In this document: one piece after another, positions 18,480 through 27,893 of the stretch
How positions within the stretch are numbered: position 1 is the first letter of the stretch
Layout: every line of letters starts with the position of its first letter
Assembly (NCBI GenBank): GCA_002356215.1
Contig: AP017959.1
Location: 2,372,195-2,436,194, forward strand
Source: [Synechococcus] sp. NIES-970
GTDB taxonomy: Bacteria > Cyanobacteriota > Cyanobacteriia > Cyanobacteriales > MRBY01
Reading direction: 5' to 3'
Length of the DNA: 64,000 bases
Position numbers and translations under genes: made by a program
Notes under the pieces: generated by a model
What the model was told of the DNA's origin: nothing
What the model saw: only the letters and a program-made list of their open reading frames with translations
The model's database searches: none

Positions 18480-19148
18480 TCAGGCAAATAAAGGCACCAC
18501 CAGAGCGAAGAGAATTCCCCCAGCAACGAAAATTTCTAAGACTTGCAATACTCCGGTGTTCTGTTTTTTCTTGAAGCTCTTGAGCCATTGTTGGGGGCGA
18601 TCGCCTTCCCGCCAAACCACACTCACCATGGAAGTTAAAAGGGGAACACCGCCAACCTTTACCCCCAACAATAGATGTAAAGCAACGGCCCCAAGCATAA
18701 CGACCCAAGCCACAAGGTGCATCACATAGGCTTTGTGGTCAATTTCCCCCGCTGGGAGCCATTCTTCCTTCATCATTCGGCCGGTGACCACCGCGAAAGT
18801 TGCTGCCAAAAGCATCGCTGTATTGGCTAAACGATGGAGCGCGACCCACCCCGCCGGTTTCCCCACCATGGCCAATTGACCCAGGGAGTTGGGTTGCAAC
18901 AAACGGCGATCGCCCAAGCGAAAACTATACAAGGCAAATAAAGGAAACAGAAGAAAGAATGTGATGGCAATCGTGCCATGGAACCCTTGCATATCGCCCA
19001 CTTCAGGCAAGCCCAGAGCACCCCAACGCCCATCATAGAGATCATAGACCCAAAAACCTGTACCCAATGCCAAAAGCACCAGACAGGCGACTAAACCGTG
19101 TAGAACGCGCAATAAAAGAGGTTGGTAGGGTTTTGTCTGCAGCGTCAT
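18480..19148 (-). CDS. Cytochrome b561-type membrane protein
   Basis: A 222-residue protein with about five helices and histidines placed for two b-type haems: LLRVLHGLVA in helix 1, MQGFHGTIAI in helix 2, WVALHRLANT in helix 3, and HLVAWVVMLGAVALHLLLG in helix 4. This is the pattern of the bacterial cytochrome b561/DUF4405-like quinol oxidising family. It would pass electrons across the thylakoid or plasma membrane. No redox partner gene is adjacent, so the electron donor and acceptor are unknown. Confidence 0.85.
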   Translation of the reverse strand: MTLQTKPYQPLLLRVLHGLVACLVLLALGTGFWVYDLYDGRWGALGLPEVGDMQGFHGTIAITFFLLFPLFALYSFRLGDRRLLQPNSLGQLAMVGKPAGWVALHRLANTAMLLAATFAVVTGRMMKEEWLPAGEIDHKAYVMHLVAWVVMLGAVALHLLLGVKVGGVPLLTSMVSVVWREGDRPQQWLKSFKKKQNTGVLQVLEIFVAGGILFALVVPLFA

Positions 19149-19276
19149 GTTCGTTAGGAGAAATTACAGATTGATTTTAAGTTGCTAGGAGAATACCCTA
19201 AAACAATTGCGCTTTCTGGATTTTATTCAGTTCTAAGGAACTAAATAAAAGACTTTTTTTGCAAACGCTCCTCGGA

Positions 19277-21241
19277 TTATCGCAGCGCAGACTTTGGCAA
19301 AGGCAAGGGCCCCCGATAACGCATTACCTCATGGGCAGTGCTTTTATTTCCCGACGGCTGGTCTGCCAACAACACGTTGCGAATGAAGCGAGCTGCCACC
19401 CGTTGTAACAAACCCTCAGCGATTTTTTGCCCCAGTTGCTGGGTTTCTGGTTTCATCAGCACTTTCGGAATGAGGGGCAGAATAAACATTGGGTCGAAGT
19501 CCGGCGTTTCCTGCAAGATACGCCAGATATTTTGAATATGGACCAAATTAGCGCGGTCTTCCGCTCCCATTGTCCCAGAACGACTTTGGATTGGCTTTTG
19601 GCCCAGTTGTTCCTGCAATAGGCTTGTGATGTTCTGGAATGTGTTGCGTCCTAGAACATCCACCGATTGAATAATTTCTTCAGCGAGGCGTTCACGGATA
19701 AATTCCCCCCGCTCTGAAAAGATATAGTCGATACCTTGGTTAACAGCCCCCTTAAGGTCGTATTCTGCCGAATCTTTAGCGTTATTCAGCAGATTTTCCA
19801 AACGATTCCACCGAAAACTCCCATCTTTGAACAACAAGTCTTTGAGAGAATGGCGCAATTCTGGCGAGTTGTCTGTCAACAATCGCTTCGCGACGTAAGG
19901 ATAGGCTTTACTGAGGACTTTAAATTCGGGATCAACCCCAATGGCGATCCCTTCGAGGGTCACCATCGAACGGATGATTAAGGCATAGTAGGCAGGTACT
20001 TTAAAGGGAAATTCATACATAATTCCCGACATTTGGTCGGTGATACTTTTAAAATTCAACTCGGCGACACTGGCCCCCAGGGCATTGTTAAAAACAGTAC
20101 TCAGGGCCGGAATGATGGGGGTTAAATCTGTGTCTGGCTTGAGAAAGTCGAGTTTAACGTAGTCATGGGCAAGGGACTCAAAATCTCGATTCACGAGGTG
20201 AACAACGGCTTCGATCAATCCATAGCGTTGGTAGGGCTCGATGGTGCTCATCATGCCGAAATCTAGGTAGGCAAGGCGGCCGTCATCGAGGGCTAATAGG
20301 TTGCCGGGGTGGGGATCGGCGTGGAAAAAGCCAAATTCTAGTAATTGTCGGAGGGAGCATTCTACCCCTACTTCTACCAGGTGAGTTGCATCGATGCCTT
20401 TTGCAGCAACTTCTTTGAGGTTGGTGAGCTTAGTGCCATCGAGCCATTCCATCGTGAGGACTCTTGTCCCTGTGTACTCCCAGTAAATTTTGGGGACATA
20501 GATTTCTTTCATGCCGCCGTAGCATTGCTGAAACCGTTCAGCGTTACGCCCTTCTTGGGAATAATTCATTTCTTCAAAAATGCGGGCAGCAAATTCGTCG
20601 GTGATCCCGATGAGATCGGAGCGGACTTGCTTGATGTTGTTCTGGAGCCAGCGGGCGATGCGCCGCATGATGAAGATATCTAGGTTAATCCGTTGTTGGA
20701 GGTCGGGGCGTTGGACTTTGACGGCAACTTTTTCGCCGGTTTTTAGACGCGCTTGGTACACTTGGCCGAGGGATGCGGCCGCGAGGGGATGGTCTGAAAT
20801 CTCAGCATAAATTTCTTCTGGGGGTTGGCCCAATTCTTCTTCGATAAAGCGGAAGGCGATCGCATTCGGGAAAGAAGGCAATTGGTCCTGTAGGCTGGTG
20901 AGTTCTGAGAGATAAACGGGGGGGACAAGGTCGGGGCGAGTGGAGAGGGCTTGGCCGATTTTGATGTAGGTGGGGCCGAGCTTCGTGAGGATTCGCTTTA
21001 GTTGGTCCGCTTGTTGTTTTTGGGTTTTGGGATTTTTATTGGTGCCGATCGCCTTGGCCCACCAGATATTGATCAGGAGACTACTAAAACTGGTGATGAT
21101 TGTGAGGAGGCGCCCCAAAACGGCAAAGGGCTCATTTTTATACCGAGCTTCGATCGCCTCAGGATTGTAACGCCATGTTTCGGACGCCAGGGGATTTGGC
21201 TCGGTGACTGGGGTCGCGGGGGTGCGAGTCTGGTATGGCAT
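19277..21241 (-). CDS. ABC1/UbiB (AarF) family atypical kinase
   Basis: A 654-residue protein of the ABC1K group. It shows the invariant KxGQ region (LGPTYIKIGQALSTRPDLVP), the nucleotide-binding Ala-containing loop AAASLGQVYQA, the Lys in VAVKVQRP, the catalytic-loop-like HADPHPGNL and the metal-binding YLDFGMM. Bacterial relatives are linked to ubiquinone synthesis, and the cyanobacterial and plastid members to plastoquinone, tocopherol and stress responses. The gene lies downstream of the protease gene on the same strand with a gap of 120 bases. Cyanobacteria carry several paralogues, so I give no symbol. Confidence 0.93.
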   Translation of the reverse strand: MPYQTRTPATPVTEPNPLASETWRYNPEAIEARYKNEPFAVLGRLLTIITSFSSLLINIWWAKAIGTNKNPKTQKQQADQLKRILTKLGPTYIKIGQALSTRPDLVPPVYLSELTSLQDQLPSFPNAIAFRFIEEELGQPPEEIYAEISDHPLAAASLGQVYQARLKTGEKVAVKVQRPDLQQRINLDIFIMRRIARWLQNNIKQVRSDLIGITDEFAARIFEEMNYSQEGRNAERFQQCYGGMKEIYVPKIYWEYTGTRVLTMEWLDGTKLTNLKEVAAKGIDATHLVEVGVECSLRQLLEFGFFHADPHPGNLLALDDGRLAYLDFGMMSTIEPYQRYGLIEAVVHLVNRDFESLAHDYVKLDFLKPDTDLTPIIPALSTVFNNALGASVAELNFKSITDQMSGIMYEFPFKVPAYYALIIRSMVTLEGIAIGVDPEFKVLSKAYPYVAKRLLTDNSPELRHSLKDLLFKDGSFRWNRLENLLNNAKDSAEYDLKGAVNQGIDYIFSERGEFIRERLAEEIIQSVDVLGRNTFQNITSLLQEQLGQKPIQSRSGTMGAEDRANLVHIQNIWRILQETPDFDPMFILPLIPKVLMKPETQQLGQKIAEGLLQRVAARFIRNVLLADQPSGNKSTAHEVMRYRGPLPLPKSALR

Positions 21242-21361
21242 AGTTTATCCGATGCGATCGCCTACGGTGAAATGGATTGCATTGTAAATGATTGTAACAA
21301 ATGTTTTTGAGCTACTCATCTACGGCAAAACAACTGTAGGCGATCGGGATCACAAAATGCG

Positions 21362-22702
21362 CTAGTTGGCGATGGCACTCGCAGATCTCGCATTCAAGGG
21401 AGATTGGCGATCGCCCGTGTCACTCAAACGCTGATTCTGAAGAATATTCACCGCTTTCAGAAACTGGGGATCGGCGCTTGTCCCGATCAAACTGGGGTTG
21501 AGACGCAGCTGGGTAAACTGCTCATCATTGAGTTCGACCGTGACATCGGGGTTTACACCATTGAGGTTAATGCTCAAGCCACTGGGGGGGTAGTAACGAG
21601 CGATGGTTACCGCCAAACCAGAGCCATTGGAAAGCTCATGGACCGATTGTACAGTCCCCTTACCGTAGGTACGTGTCCCCACCAGGGTGGCCCGTCGATT
21701 ATCCTTGAGAGCTGCGGCGAGGATTTCGCTGGCACTGGCAGAGTTTTCATCCACCAGAACCGCCAGGGGAAGATCGGTAATCGCTGTTTTATTTGCACTA
21801 AATTGGCGATCGCCCCCCTGTCGATCAACAGTCCGCACAATTGCCCCTTCTTCCATCCACATCCGCGCAATATCAACACTGGAGTAGAGCAGCCCCCCAG
21901 GATTGCCGCGTAAGTCCAGAATAAAACCAGTCACACCGGCGGTTTCGAGCTCTTGGATCGCGCTGTGCATCTGCTCAGCAGCATGGCTGCTAAATTCATC
22001 TAGACGGATATAGCCGATTTTGTCGGTACCAATCGTCTGTACCTGATAATTCACCGTTTCCAGGGCAATTTTGGCGCGGGTAATCGCCAAATCCTGCAAT
22101 GGTTGGCGATCATCGCGGCGAATTTTTAAATTAACCGCAGTCCCTTCCATGCCGCGAATAAGCTCCGAAGACTGCTCCAGAGTTAATAGGGCCGTCACTT
22201 GATTATCAATTTGAATAATTTGGTCTCCGGTTTGAAGGCCTGCCATTGCCGCTGGGGATTCGGGCAAAACATCGACGACTGTCAAGGTTCCGGTGTCACC
22301 ATTAATCTCCATACGGATCCCGATGCCAGATAATTCCCCTGTGGTCTGACTAGTGAGGGTTTCGAACTCCCGTGGATCGAGAAAGCGCGTATAGGGATCA
22401 CCCAAGGTTCTGAGGGCATTGCGAATTTGGCGGTAAGCGCCCTCATAGCTGTCATAGTTCTGGCTCAAGAGTTCTTCCCGAAGTTTGAGCCAAGCTTCTG
22501 GTTCAAAATCCTTGGCTACAGATTCGGAATAGACAATTTGCCACATTTCGTCAACCACGGCTTTAGGACTATCTTCCATGGCGGCGACCGCTGGCTGAAA
22601 AATAGTCGGCATAAGCAACAAACCAAAAACGGACAACGGCCCTAAAACACCCTTAAAAACAGTTTTTGAGCCGAGCGGTAAGCACAGAGGGATCTTTTTC
22701 AT
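21362..22702 (-). CDS. Carboxyl-terminal processing protease (S41)
   Basis: A 446-residue exported serine protease. It has a signal or anchor segment (about residues 18-40), an N-terminal helical domain containing LGDPYTRFLDP, a PDZ domain (about 115-190, ELSGIGIRM to LELSSELIRG-like strands) and the S41 catalytic domain. The nucleophile Ser is in ENSASASEI and the general-base Lys in TYGKGTVQ. CtpA of this family trims the D1 precursor of photosystem II; cyanobacteria also have CtpB and CtpC paralogues. I cannot tell which one this is. Confidence 0.93.
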   Translation of the reverse strand: MKKIPLCLPLGSKTVFKGVLGPLSVFGLLLMPTIFQPAVAAMEDSPKAVVDEMWQIVYSESVAKDFEPEAWLKLREELLSQNYDSYEGAYRQIRNALRTLGDPYTRFLDPREFETLTSQTTGELSGIGIRMEINGDTGTLTVVDVLPESPAAMAGLQTGDQIIQIDNQVTALLTLEQSSELIRGMEGTAVNLKIRRDDRQPLQDLAITRAKIALETVNYQVQTIGTDKIGYIRLDEFSSHAAEQMHSAIQELETAGVTGFILDLRGNPGGLLYSSVDIARMWMEEGAIVRTVDRQGGDRQFSANKTAITDLPLAVLVDENSASASEILAAALKDNRRATLVGTRTYGKGTVQSVHELSNGSGLAVTIARYYPPSGLSINLNGVNPDVTVELNDEQFTQLRLNPSLIGTSADPQFLKAVNILQNQRLSDTGDRQSPLNARSASAIAN

Positions 22703-23629
22703 GGAAATCTTCAGGCGAAGGGGGGAAGGCGGAGAGGAGCGGCTTAAGTGAATCCGATTCGGATGGGGTCAAGGTCGAGTCTTTTTTTGCGAGGAGCTGC
22801 GGGTTGGGCAGTACCGCAAAAACTTCCATGGCCAATCTCTGGGCAACACCGCGGATGTGACAATACAAAATTTTCGAGTTTAAGGTTTTTGTATCGATCC
22901 CTGGGAGAGGCTGACTTGACCGAATCTTGAGCGGTTGTCATTCATTGTAATCAATTCAGTTTTGCTTTTACTTAAGGGTTTATGGAATTTTTCTGATGAT
23001 ATTTTTTGGCGTTGTTCCAGGGAGATCTTTTTGCCGTGAACCAGAGTCAGGATGGGCGATCGCCTCACACGGTGATTGGTCGACTCTGGCTCAGTTGCTC
23101 GTCTCGCACCACCGAAATCTGGGCGTCTGCTGGTAGCATTGTCCATTGCTATCCGTCCCTAGATTGGCAATGCTCTCTTGGGGTGAACCCGGCTAGGCAA
23201 TGAATAAAGACTGGCAGCCATGCGGGTTTGATAAAAAAATCCACGCACTAAATAATCCCCGAGGCCCTAATGAGCCTGCAGTTCAAGGGTTCGGCCTAGG
23301 GCAGTCAAAGTTAAGCCCATCAGGGAGCCAAAGAAATAGGCCGATTAAAATCTTGGCAAGAGGTTTTTAGGGCAATACAGCCTCCGATCAGCCAAGAAAA
23401 TCCGTAATAAATCTTCGTAATCTCGAGTAAGGATGGCCCATCGGCTTTAGGAGAGGCGAATTTTTTCATCCCATGAGCAAACCCAGGAAAAATTAAGAAA
23501 TTTATATTATTTTTGCCCCTAAATCGTTGTATCTCCTATTTTTTCTCGCTACCATTGGATCTAAAGCGGAAGCGCTCAATAACCCCTTGTCCTTTTACTG
23601 GCAACTGCGAGTAAAAGCTAAAGTGACCT
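22703..23629. ncRNA. Gene-free 927-base region with hairpins; possible structured RNA
   Basis: No reading frame here has a ribosome site or recognisable protein. Two hairpins stand out: CCAGAGTC (23041-23048) with GACTCTGG (23082-23089), enclosing a HIP1 octamer, and GCCCTA (23264-23269) with TAGGGC (23297-23302). The region does not match RNase P RNA, tmRNA, SRP RNA or the 6S RNA as I remember them. It may hold divergent promoters for the protease and remA genes and an unrecognised small RNA. The ncRNA call is a guess based on size, lack of genes and pairing. Confidence 0.25.
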
Positions 23630-23902
23630 ATGGAAATACAGCTCATTAACATCGGTTTCGGTAACATTGTCTCTGCGAATCGAGTCATCGCCATCGTCAG
23701 CCCTGAGTCAGCACCTATTAAACGAATTATTAGTGATGCCCGTGATCGTGGCCAGTTGATTGATGCAACCTACGGCAGACGAACCCGGGCTGTGATTATT
23801 ACAGACTCCAGCCATGTGGTACTATCAGCGATCCAACCAGAAACCGTGGCCCATCGCTTTGTTGTCCAAAAAGATATGACGATGCCGATGCCAAAGGTGT
23901 AA
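23630..23902 (+). CDS. remA: RemA-like DNA-binding regulator (DUF370)
   Basis: A 90-residue protein nearly colinear with Bacillus RemA/Ylz[23 protein letters not shown], then [25 protein letters not shown] and [12 protein letters not shown]. RemA forms octameric rings that bind DNA repeats and activates matrix genes in B. subtilis. It lies just before gmk, the same order as in Bacillus (remA-gmk), an old conserved pairing. What it controls in cyanobacteria is not shown by the sequence. The long gene-free region upstream may contain its promoter and sites. Confidence 0.92.
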   Translation: MEIQLINIGFGNIVSANRVIAIVSPESAPIKRIISDARDRGQLIDATYGRRTRAVIITDSSHVVLSAIQPETVAHRFVVQKDMTMPMPKV

Positions 23903-23937
23903 GGTCGGGCGACTTTTTTCTACTGCAGCCTGAACCC

Positions 23938-24492
23938 ATGACCACTCCAGGAAAACTCATTGTCCTCACAGGGCCAAGCGGCGTTGGTAAAGGAACTTTG
24001 GTTCGCTCCCTGTTGCCACGTCATCAGAATCTGTTTCTATCAATCTCTGCAACGACTCGCCAACCCAGAGCTGGAGAAGTGGATGGGCAGGACTATTTTT
24101 TTAAGACTAGGGAACAGTTTGAAGGGATGATCGCGGCTGGGGAACTATTAGAGTGGGCTGAGTATGCAGGGAATTATTACGGTACACCCCTCCCCCCCGT
24201 AGAAACCCAGGTCAATCAAGGTAACTTCGTTCTCTTGGAAATCGAAGTGGTGGGCGCTAACTTTGTGAAAAAGATTTATCCAGAAGCCCTCAGAATTTTT
24301 ATCTTGCCTCCGTCTTTTACGGAATTAGAAGAGCGGTTACGGGGCCGAGGGAATGATTCGGAGGTGGCGATCGCCAAACGATTAGCCAGGGCCCAAGAAG
24401 AACTAGCCATGAGTCACGAATTTGACCACGAAATCATCAACGATGACCTTGAAACAGCCTTGGTAGAGCTTGAAAAAGTGATCTTCAGCTAG
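23938..24492 (+). CDS. gmk: Guanylate kinase
   Basis: P-loop kinase of 184 residues converting GMP to GDP with ATP. The Walker A loop is GPSGVGKGT, followed by the GMP-binding strand SATTRQPRAGEVDGQDY (the conserved Tyr and Arg residues), LEWAEYAGNYYGTP, and the lid region RLRGRGNDSEVAIAKRLA. The C-terminal YxxxxxxDD-type end reads FDHEIINDDLE. Length is slightly shorter than the E. coli enzyme (207). It starts 35 bases after the remA-like gene and is probably co-transcribed with it. Confidence 0.97.
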   Translation: MTTPGKLIVLTGPSGVGKGTLVRSLLPRHQNLFLSISATTRQPRAGEVDGQDYFFKTREQFEGMIAAGELLEWAEYAGNYYGTPLPPVETQVNQGNFVLLEIEVVGANFVKKIYPEALRIFILPPSFTELEERLRGRGNDSEVAIAKRLARAQEELAMSHEFDHEIINDDLETALVELEKVIFS

Positions 24493-24570
24493 TCACAACG
24501 CCGCCGCTGTCAACTGAATCCATTACAATCAAACAAATAAGACATAACCAACAACGAGCTTACAGACCCC

Positions 24571-25167
24571 ATGATTCCAACCGTTATCGAAAGTTCTGGT
24601 CGGGGCGAACGTGCCTTTGATATTTACTCTCGCTTGCTCCGGGAACGCATCGTTTTTCTCGGTACCCAGGTCAACGACGAAATTGCCAACCTCATCGTGG
24701 CCCAGCTACTGTTCCTTGAAGCCGACGACCCAGAAAAAGATATTTACCTCTACATCAACTCACCTGGGGGTTCTGTATCAGCCGGGATGGGGATCTTCGA
24801 TACGATGAACCAAGTCCGTCCAGATGTCTGCACCATCTGTATCGGTCTTGCAGCCAGTATGGGGGCTTTTCTCCTCAGCGCTGGGGCCAAAGGGAAACGC
24901 ATGAGTCTGCCCAACTCTCGCATCATGATCCACCAACCCCTCGGGGGCGCCCAGGGTCAGGCGACAGATATCGAAATCCAAGCGAAGGAAATTTTGTATC
25001 TCAAGGGGAAATTAAACCAACATTTGGCAGACCACACGGGGCAACCTTTAGAGAAAATTGAAGTGGACACGGACCGCGATTTCTTTATGTCTGCCGCCGA
25101 AGCCAGAGATTATGGCCTGATTGATCAGGTGATCGAAAAAAGTCCTTCTGCGGCGAACCCGGCCTAA
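24571..25167 (+). CDS. clpP: ATP-dependent Clp protease proteolytic subunit
   Basis: A 198-residue ClpP with the full catalytic triad: Ser in GLAASMGAF, His in [10 protein letters not shown] and Asp in [10 protein letters not shown]. The N-terminal [19 protein letters not shown] and oligomer contacts ([14 protein letters not shown]) are typical of the active paralogues, as opposed to the ClpR-type subunits that lack the triad. It forms tetradecamers that degrade proteins fed by ClpC or ClpX. Cyanobacteria have three ClpP paralogues and I do not assign the number. It is followed by a clear terminator. Confidence 0.96.
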   Translation: MIPTVIESSGRGERAFDIYSRLLRERIVFLGTQVNDEIANLIVAQLLFLEADDPEKDIYLYINSPGGSVSAGMGIFDTMNQVRPDVCTICIGLAASMGAFLLSAGAKGKRMSLPNSRIMIHQPLGGAQGQATDIEIQAKEILYLKGKLNQHLADHTGQPLEKIEVDTDRDFFMSAAEARDYGLIDQVIEKSPSAANPA

Positions 25168-25214
25168 TTAAATACCGAGCCTAATTACATAACGCCCTGG
25201 AATTTTAATTTTCC

Positions 25215-25239
25215 GCCCCCTGATTCAGGGGGCTTTTTT
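25215..25239 (+). terminator. Intrinsic terminator of clpP
   Basis: GCCCCCTGA (25215-25223) pairs perfectly with TCAGGGGGC (25225-25233) and is followed by six T. It lies about 50 bases after the clpP stop. Confidence 0.9.
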
Positions 25240-25303
25240 GCCTTGGTATCTATCTGTTGGGGAAGAGGCCCGCACCGCACTCGGAGAACTAGCATTGGGT
25301 AGT

Positions 25304-26116
25304 TTACAGCTTGGGTTTAATGCCCGTGGCCCGATAGATAGTTAGGGTGATTGCACCACCAGGATCGTCGGGAATAGAACGGAAATGCCTTAAGCCGTTT
25401 TCGAGGCGGGTTTGGTCTTTGTTTAGTTTTTCGACCATTTGCGGGATCATCAGCTTCAACCAGGTATCAAGGTGATTCACTAATCCCTGGAGGTCTTGAT
25501 TGTGGGCATTATGCCAATGGTGAACAGCGATCGCCTCATTATTGACCCGGACAAATCCGGCCTGTTCTAAATAAGCACCCAAACTACGGCCCACATAGGG
25601 ATTGCCGCCGGCAGCTTGGAACAATTCACAGAGAGCTTGCTGGAAATACTCAAAATCTGGGTGGAGTGGATGAATCAAAAGATTTTGATAATCTGTTTCC
25701 GTCAGGCAAATTTTGCCCCCTGGCCGTAGGACCCGCTGTGCTTCGGTGATAATCCCCGTCGGATTAGGCACATGTTCCAGCAGCCACACTGTCAGAGCAA
25801 AGTCAAAGGTATTTTCTGCCCAGGGTAGATGGTAAGCATTCCCTTCACGGAGATCATGATTTAGGCCAAGGCTTGTTAAATATTCTGTGGCATAGGCGAT
25901 TTGACGGGGTTGGTGATCAATGCCGGCAAAGGTTAGAGTCGGGAATTTTTCGCTGATAATCCCCAGAACAGCACCAACACCGCAGCCAATGTCCAAAATT
26001 TTGGCGTCGGCTTGAAAATCAAGGTCTTTGAGCAAGAGGCGATCGCCCCAAAAGCGCGCTTGATCTACGAGGCGTCCTTGCTCCTCTGGATCATAACCAT
26101 GGATATATTCAGTCAT
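25304..26116 (-). CDS. Class I SAM-dependent methyltransferase
   Basis: A 270-residue protein from the Met of MTEYIHGYDPEEQ, chosen because AGGAGC lies just upstream in the minus strand; an in-frame Met 20 residues earlier lacks such a site. The SAM fold shows motif I ILDIGCGVGAVL, an acidic motif II end FAGIDHQPRQI, motif post-I GNAYHLPWAENTFDFA, and motif III VLRPGGKICLTE. Known relatives modify small molecules such as sterols or quinones. The substrate is not evident. It is divergent from lexA across about 255 bases. Confidence 0.88.
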   Translation of the reverse strand: MTEYIHGYDPEEQGRLVDQARFWGDRLLLKDLDFQADAKILDIGCGVGAVLGIISEKFPTLTFAGIDHQPRQIAYATEYLTSLGLNHDLREGNAYHLPWAENTFDFALTVWLLEHVPNPTGIITEAQRVLRPGGKICLTETDYQNLLIHPLHPDFEYFQQALCELFQAAGGNPYVGRSLGAYLEQAGFVRVNNEAIAVHHWHNAHNQDLQGLVNHLDTWLKLMIPQMVEKLNKDQTRLENGLRHFRSIPDDPGGAITLTIYRATGIKPKL

Positions 26117-26371
26117 TTTTGCTCCTGGAAACCCTAAAGTATGGGGATCCCTGTGCCAGGTTTTGGGGACAAACAAGCATCAATAAAGTTCAAAAAATAT
26201 TACAGACTTTCGTCACAATTGTTGCCATTCAAGAGATAATTTAGTACAAATCATCTTAAGATCATCTGTTTTTACACAAGCTAAATTCAAGCAAATATAA
26301 AAAAACGCTGCTGTCATAACCCAAATTATGGCAAAACCCCAAAGCCCATAATATCTCCCCTGTCTTGAACC

Positions 26372-26986
26372 ATGGAAAAACTCACCATCGCCCAGAAAGA
26401 ACTCTATGATTGGCTTGTGCAATACATTCATACCAATCAACACGCTCCTTCCATTCGTCAGATGATGGTCGCGATGAACCTGCGATCGCCAGCACCAATC
26501 CAAAGCCGCCTCGAACGTCTACGTAAGAAAAAATACATCGACTGGATTGATGGGAAAGCCCGCACCCTCAAAATTCTGCAGTCCCGTCAGCCAGAAGGAT
26601 TGCCGATCCTCGGCACCATTACAGCCGGGGGACTGGTGGAGCCCTTTACCGATGATCAAAGCGAAATTCTGACACTCAATCTGCTTTTGACTCACCCCAA
26701 TTGCTATGCCCTCAAGGTCACTGGAGATAGCATGATCGAAGCTTTGATCACCGAGGGAGACTACGCCATTATGCAAAAAGTAGCCGATCCAGATAGGATC
26801 AAAGATGGGGCGATCGTTGCGGCTCGGGTTGATGGAGATGGTACGACTCTCAAGTATTTTCACCGGGAAGGGAGCACCGTTATGCTCAAGCCGGCTAACC
26901 CTAAATACAAACCGATTAAAACCGAAGCGATCAACGTTGAGTTGCAGGGAATTTTAGTGGGAGTTTGGCGCGGCTATAGCCATTAG
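26372..26986 (+). CDS. lexA: LexA-family transcriptional repressor
   Basis: A 204-residue protein: an N-terminal winged helix (about 1-70, APSIRQMMVAMNLRSPAPIQ) and a C-terminal S24 peptidase domain. The self-cleavage machinery is all present: the Ala85-Gly86 bond in ITAGGLVEP, Ser120 in GDSMIEA and Lys161 in TTLKYF, at spacings that match E. coli LexA (84/85, 119, 156). Some cyanobacterial LexA proteins lack these and act in redox or carbon control, so this one could still work in a classic damage response. A divergent methyltransferase lies upstream. I saw no site I could confidently call a LexA box. Confidence 0.93.
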   Translation: MEKLTIAQKELYDWLVQYIHTNQHAPSIRQMMVAMNLRSPAPIQSRLERLRKKKYIDWIDGKARTLKILQSRQPEGLPILGTITAGGLVEPFTDDQSEILTLNLLLTHPNCYALKVTGDSMIEALITEGDYAIMQKVADPDRIKDGAIVAARVDGDGTTLKYFHREGSTVMLKPANPKYKPIKTEAINVELQGILVGVWRGYSH

Positions 26987-27022
26987 CTCAATTTCTTTTT
27001 CAGACCGGTGCAAAGAAGGCCC

Positions 27023-27301
27023 TCAAATATCCTCGGGGCAGATGGTTAACTGGGCAGGTGGCATCATCTGGTTGAGGACAATTTGGGTGATTTGGGCCCG
27101 CTCCTGTTCTAAATCCGCTTGATAGCCAGGAAGATGGGCGCGGGCATTTTTTTCGCTCACAAAAGGGCCAAAGTAGTACACACAAAAAGGTTTGGCCGTT
27201 GTGATTTTGAGCCACCAATGGCGACCATAGGGCTGATTTAGGTAATAAAATACCCAGCTCAGCACCAGAGCATAGGCTCCGAAAATAATTAGACCAGTCA
27301 T
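27023..27301 (-). CDS. DUF1816 family small membrane-associated protein
   Basis: A 92-residue protein. One N-terminal hydrophobic segment (LIIFGAYALVLSWVFYYL) is followed by the DUF1816 signature WWLKITTAKPFCVYYFGPFV, KNARAHLPGYQADLEQE. In cyanobacteria this domain also occurs alone or next to phycobilisome linker domains, and its function is unknown. Convergent with lexA, it ends 36 bases from the lexA stop. Confidence 0.85.
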   Translation of the reverse strand: MTGLIIFGAYALVLSWVFYYLNQPYGRHWWLKITTAKPFCVYYFGPFVSEKNARAHLPGYQADLEQERAQITQIVLNQMMPPAQLTICPEDI

Positions 27302-27531
27302 GATTTGAACCTCACAACATCAAAGGTGGCAACCTCTGGACCGATTCATCTAAGCCTCAAGATGATTCTTAAATCAGCTTTTGAGGGGATCGAGCAGAAG
27401 CGATCGCCAACTATAAAATATGACTGCCCCAATGCTAGCGGAGTTTCCTTAGGCTGGGAGCGAAGCGCTTGAGGAAATTAACAAAAGCGTACTATCGTAT
27501 AAACAGTCCCATAAAGAAAACCAATACTGCG

Positions 27532-27891
27532 ATGACTGCCGAGAACAACGCTTCTGATAAGGCCCTAGAGCTGATGAAAAACTTCGCTGAAAAGTATGCC
27601 CAGCGCACAGGCACCTATTTCTGCGTCGATCCTTCCGTGACCGCAGTGGTGATTGAGGGCCTGGCCAAGCACAAAGAAGAATTAGGCGCACCCCTCTGTC
27701 CTTGCCGCCACTACGAAGACAAAAAAGCGGAGGTGGAAAATGCGTTCTGGAACTGTCCCTGTGTGCCGATGCGGGAGCGCAACGATTGTCACTGCATGCT
27801 CTTTATCACTGAAGACAATGACTTTGCAGGGGATAAGCAGGAAATCGAACTGGACTATATCAAAGAAGTTGCGGCCAGCATGAAAGGGTAG
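27532..27891 (+). CDS. ftrC: Ferredoxin-thioredoxin reductase, catalytic beta subunit
   Basis: A 119-residue protein with the complete signature CPC-x16-CPC-x8-CHC, which holds the 4Fe-4S cluster and the redox-active disulfide that pass electrons from ferredoxin to thioredoxin. The start at 27532 gives the family length; an in-frame start at 27469 would add 21 residues of no known function. It is part of light-driven thiol control of the Calvin cycle. The variable subunit gene is not in this window. A DUF309 gene starts 2 bases after its stop. Confidence 0.97.
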   Translation: MTAENNASDKALELMKNFAEKYAQRTGTYFCVDPSVTAVVIEGLAKHKEELGAPLCPCRHYEDKKAEVENAFWNCPCVPMRERNDCHCMLFITEDNDFAGDKQEIELDYIKEVAASMKG

Positions 27892-27893
27892 AG

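Noticed and set aside
22880-23146. Minus-strand frame of 88 codons in the gene-free region
   Set aside because: Composition is Arg/Ser-rich and low complexity, there is no ribosome site and it resembles no protein family; it overlaps the hairpin.
26213-26503. 96-codon minus-strand frame across the lexA start
   Set aside because: It is antisense to lexA and its promoter, and its protein matches nothing.
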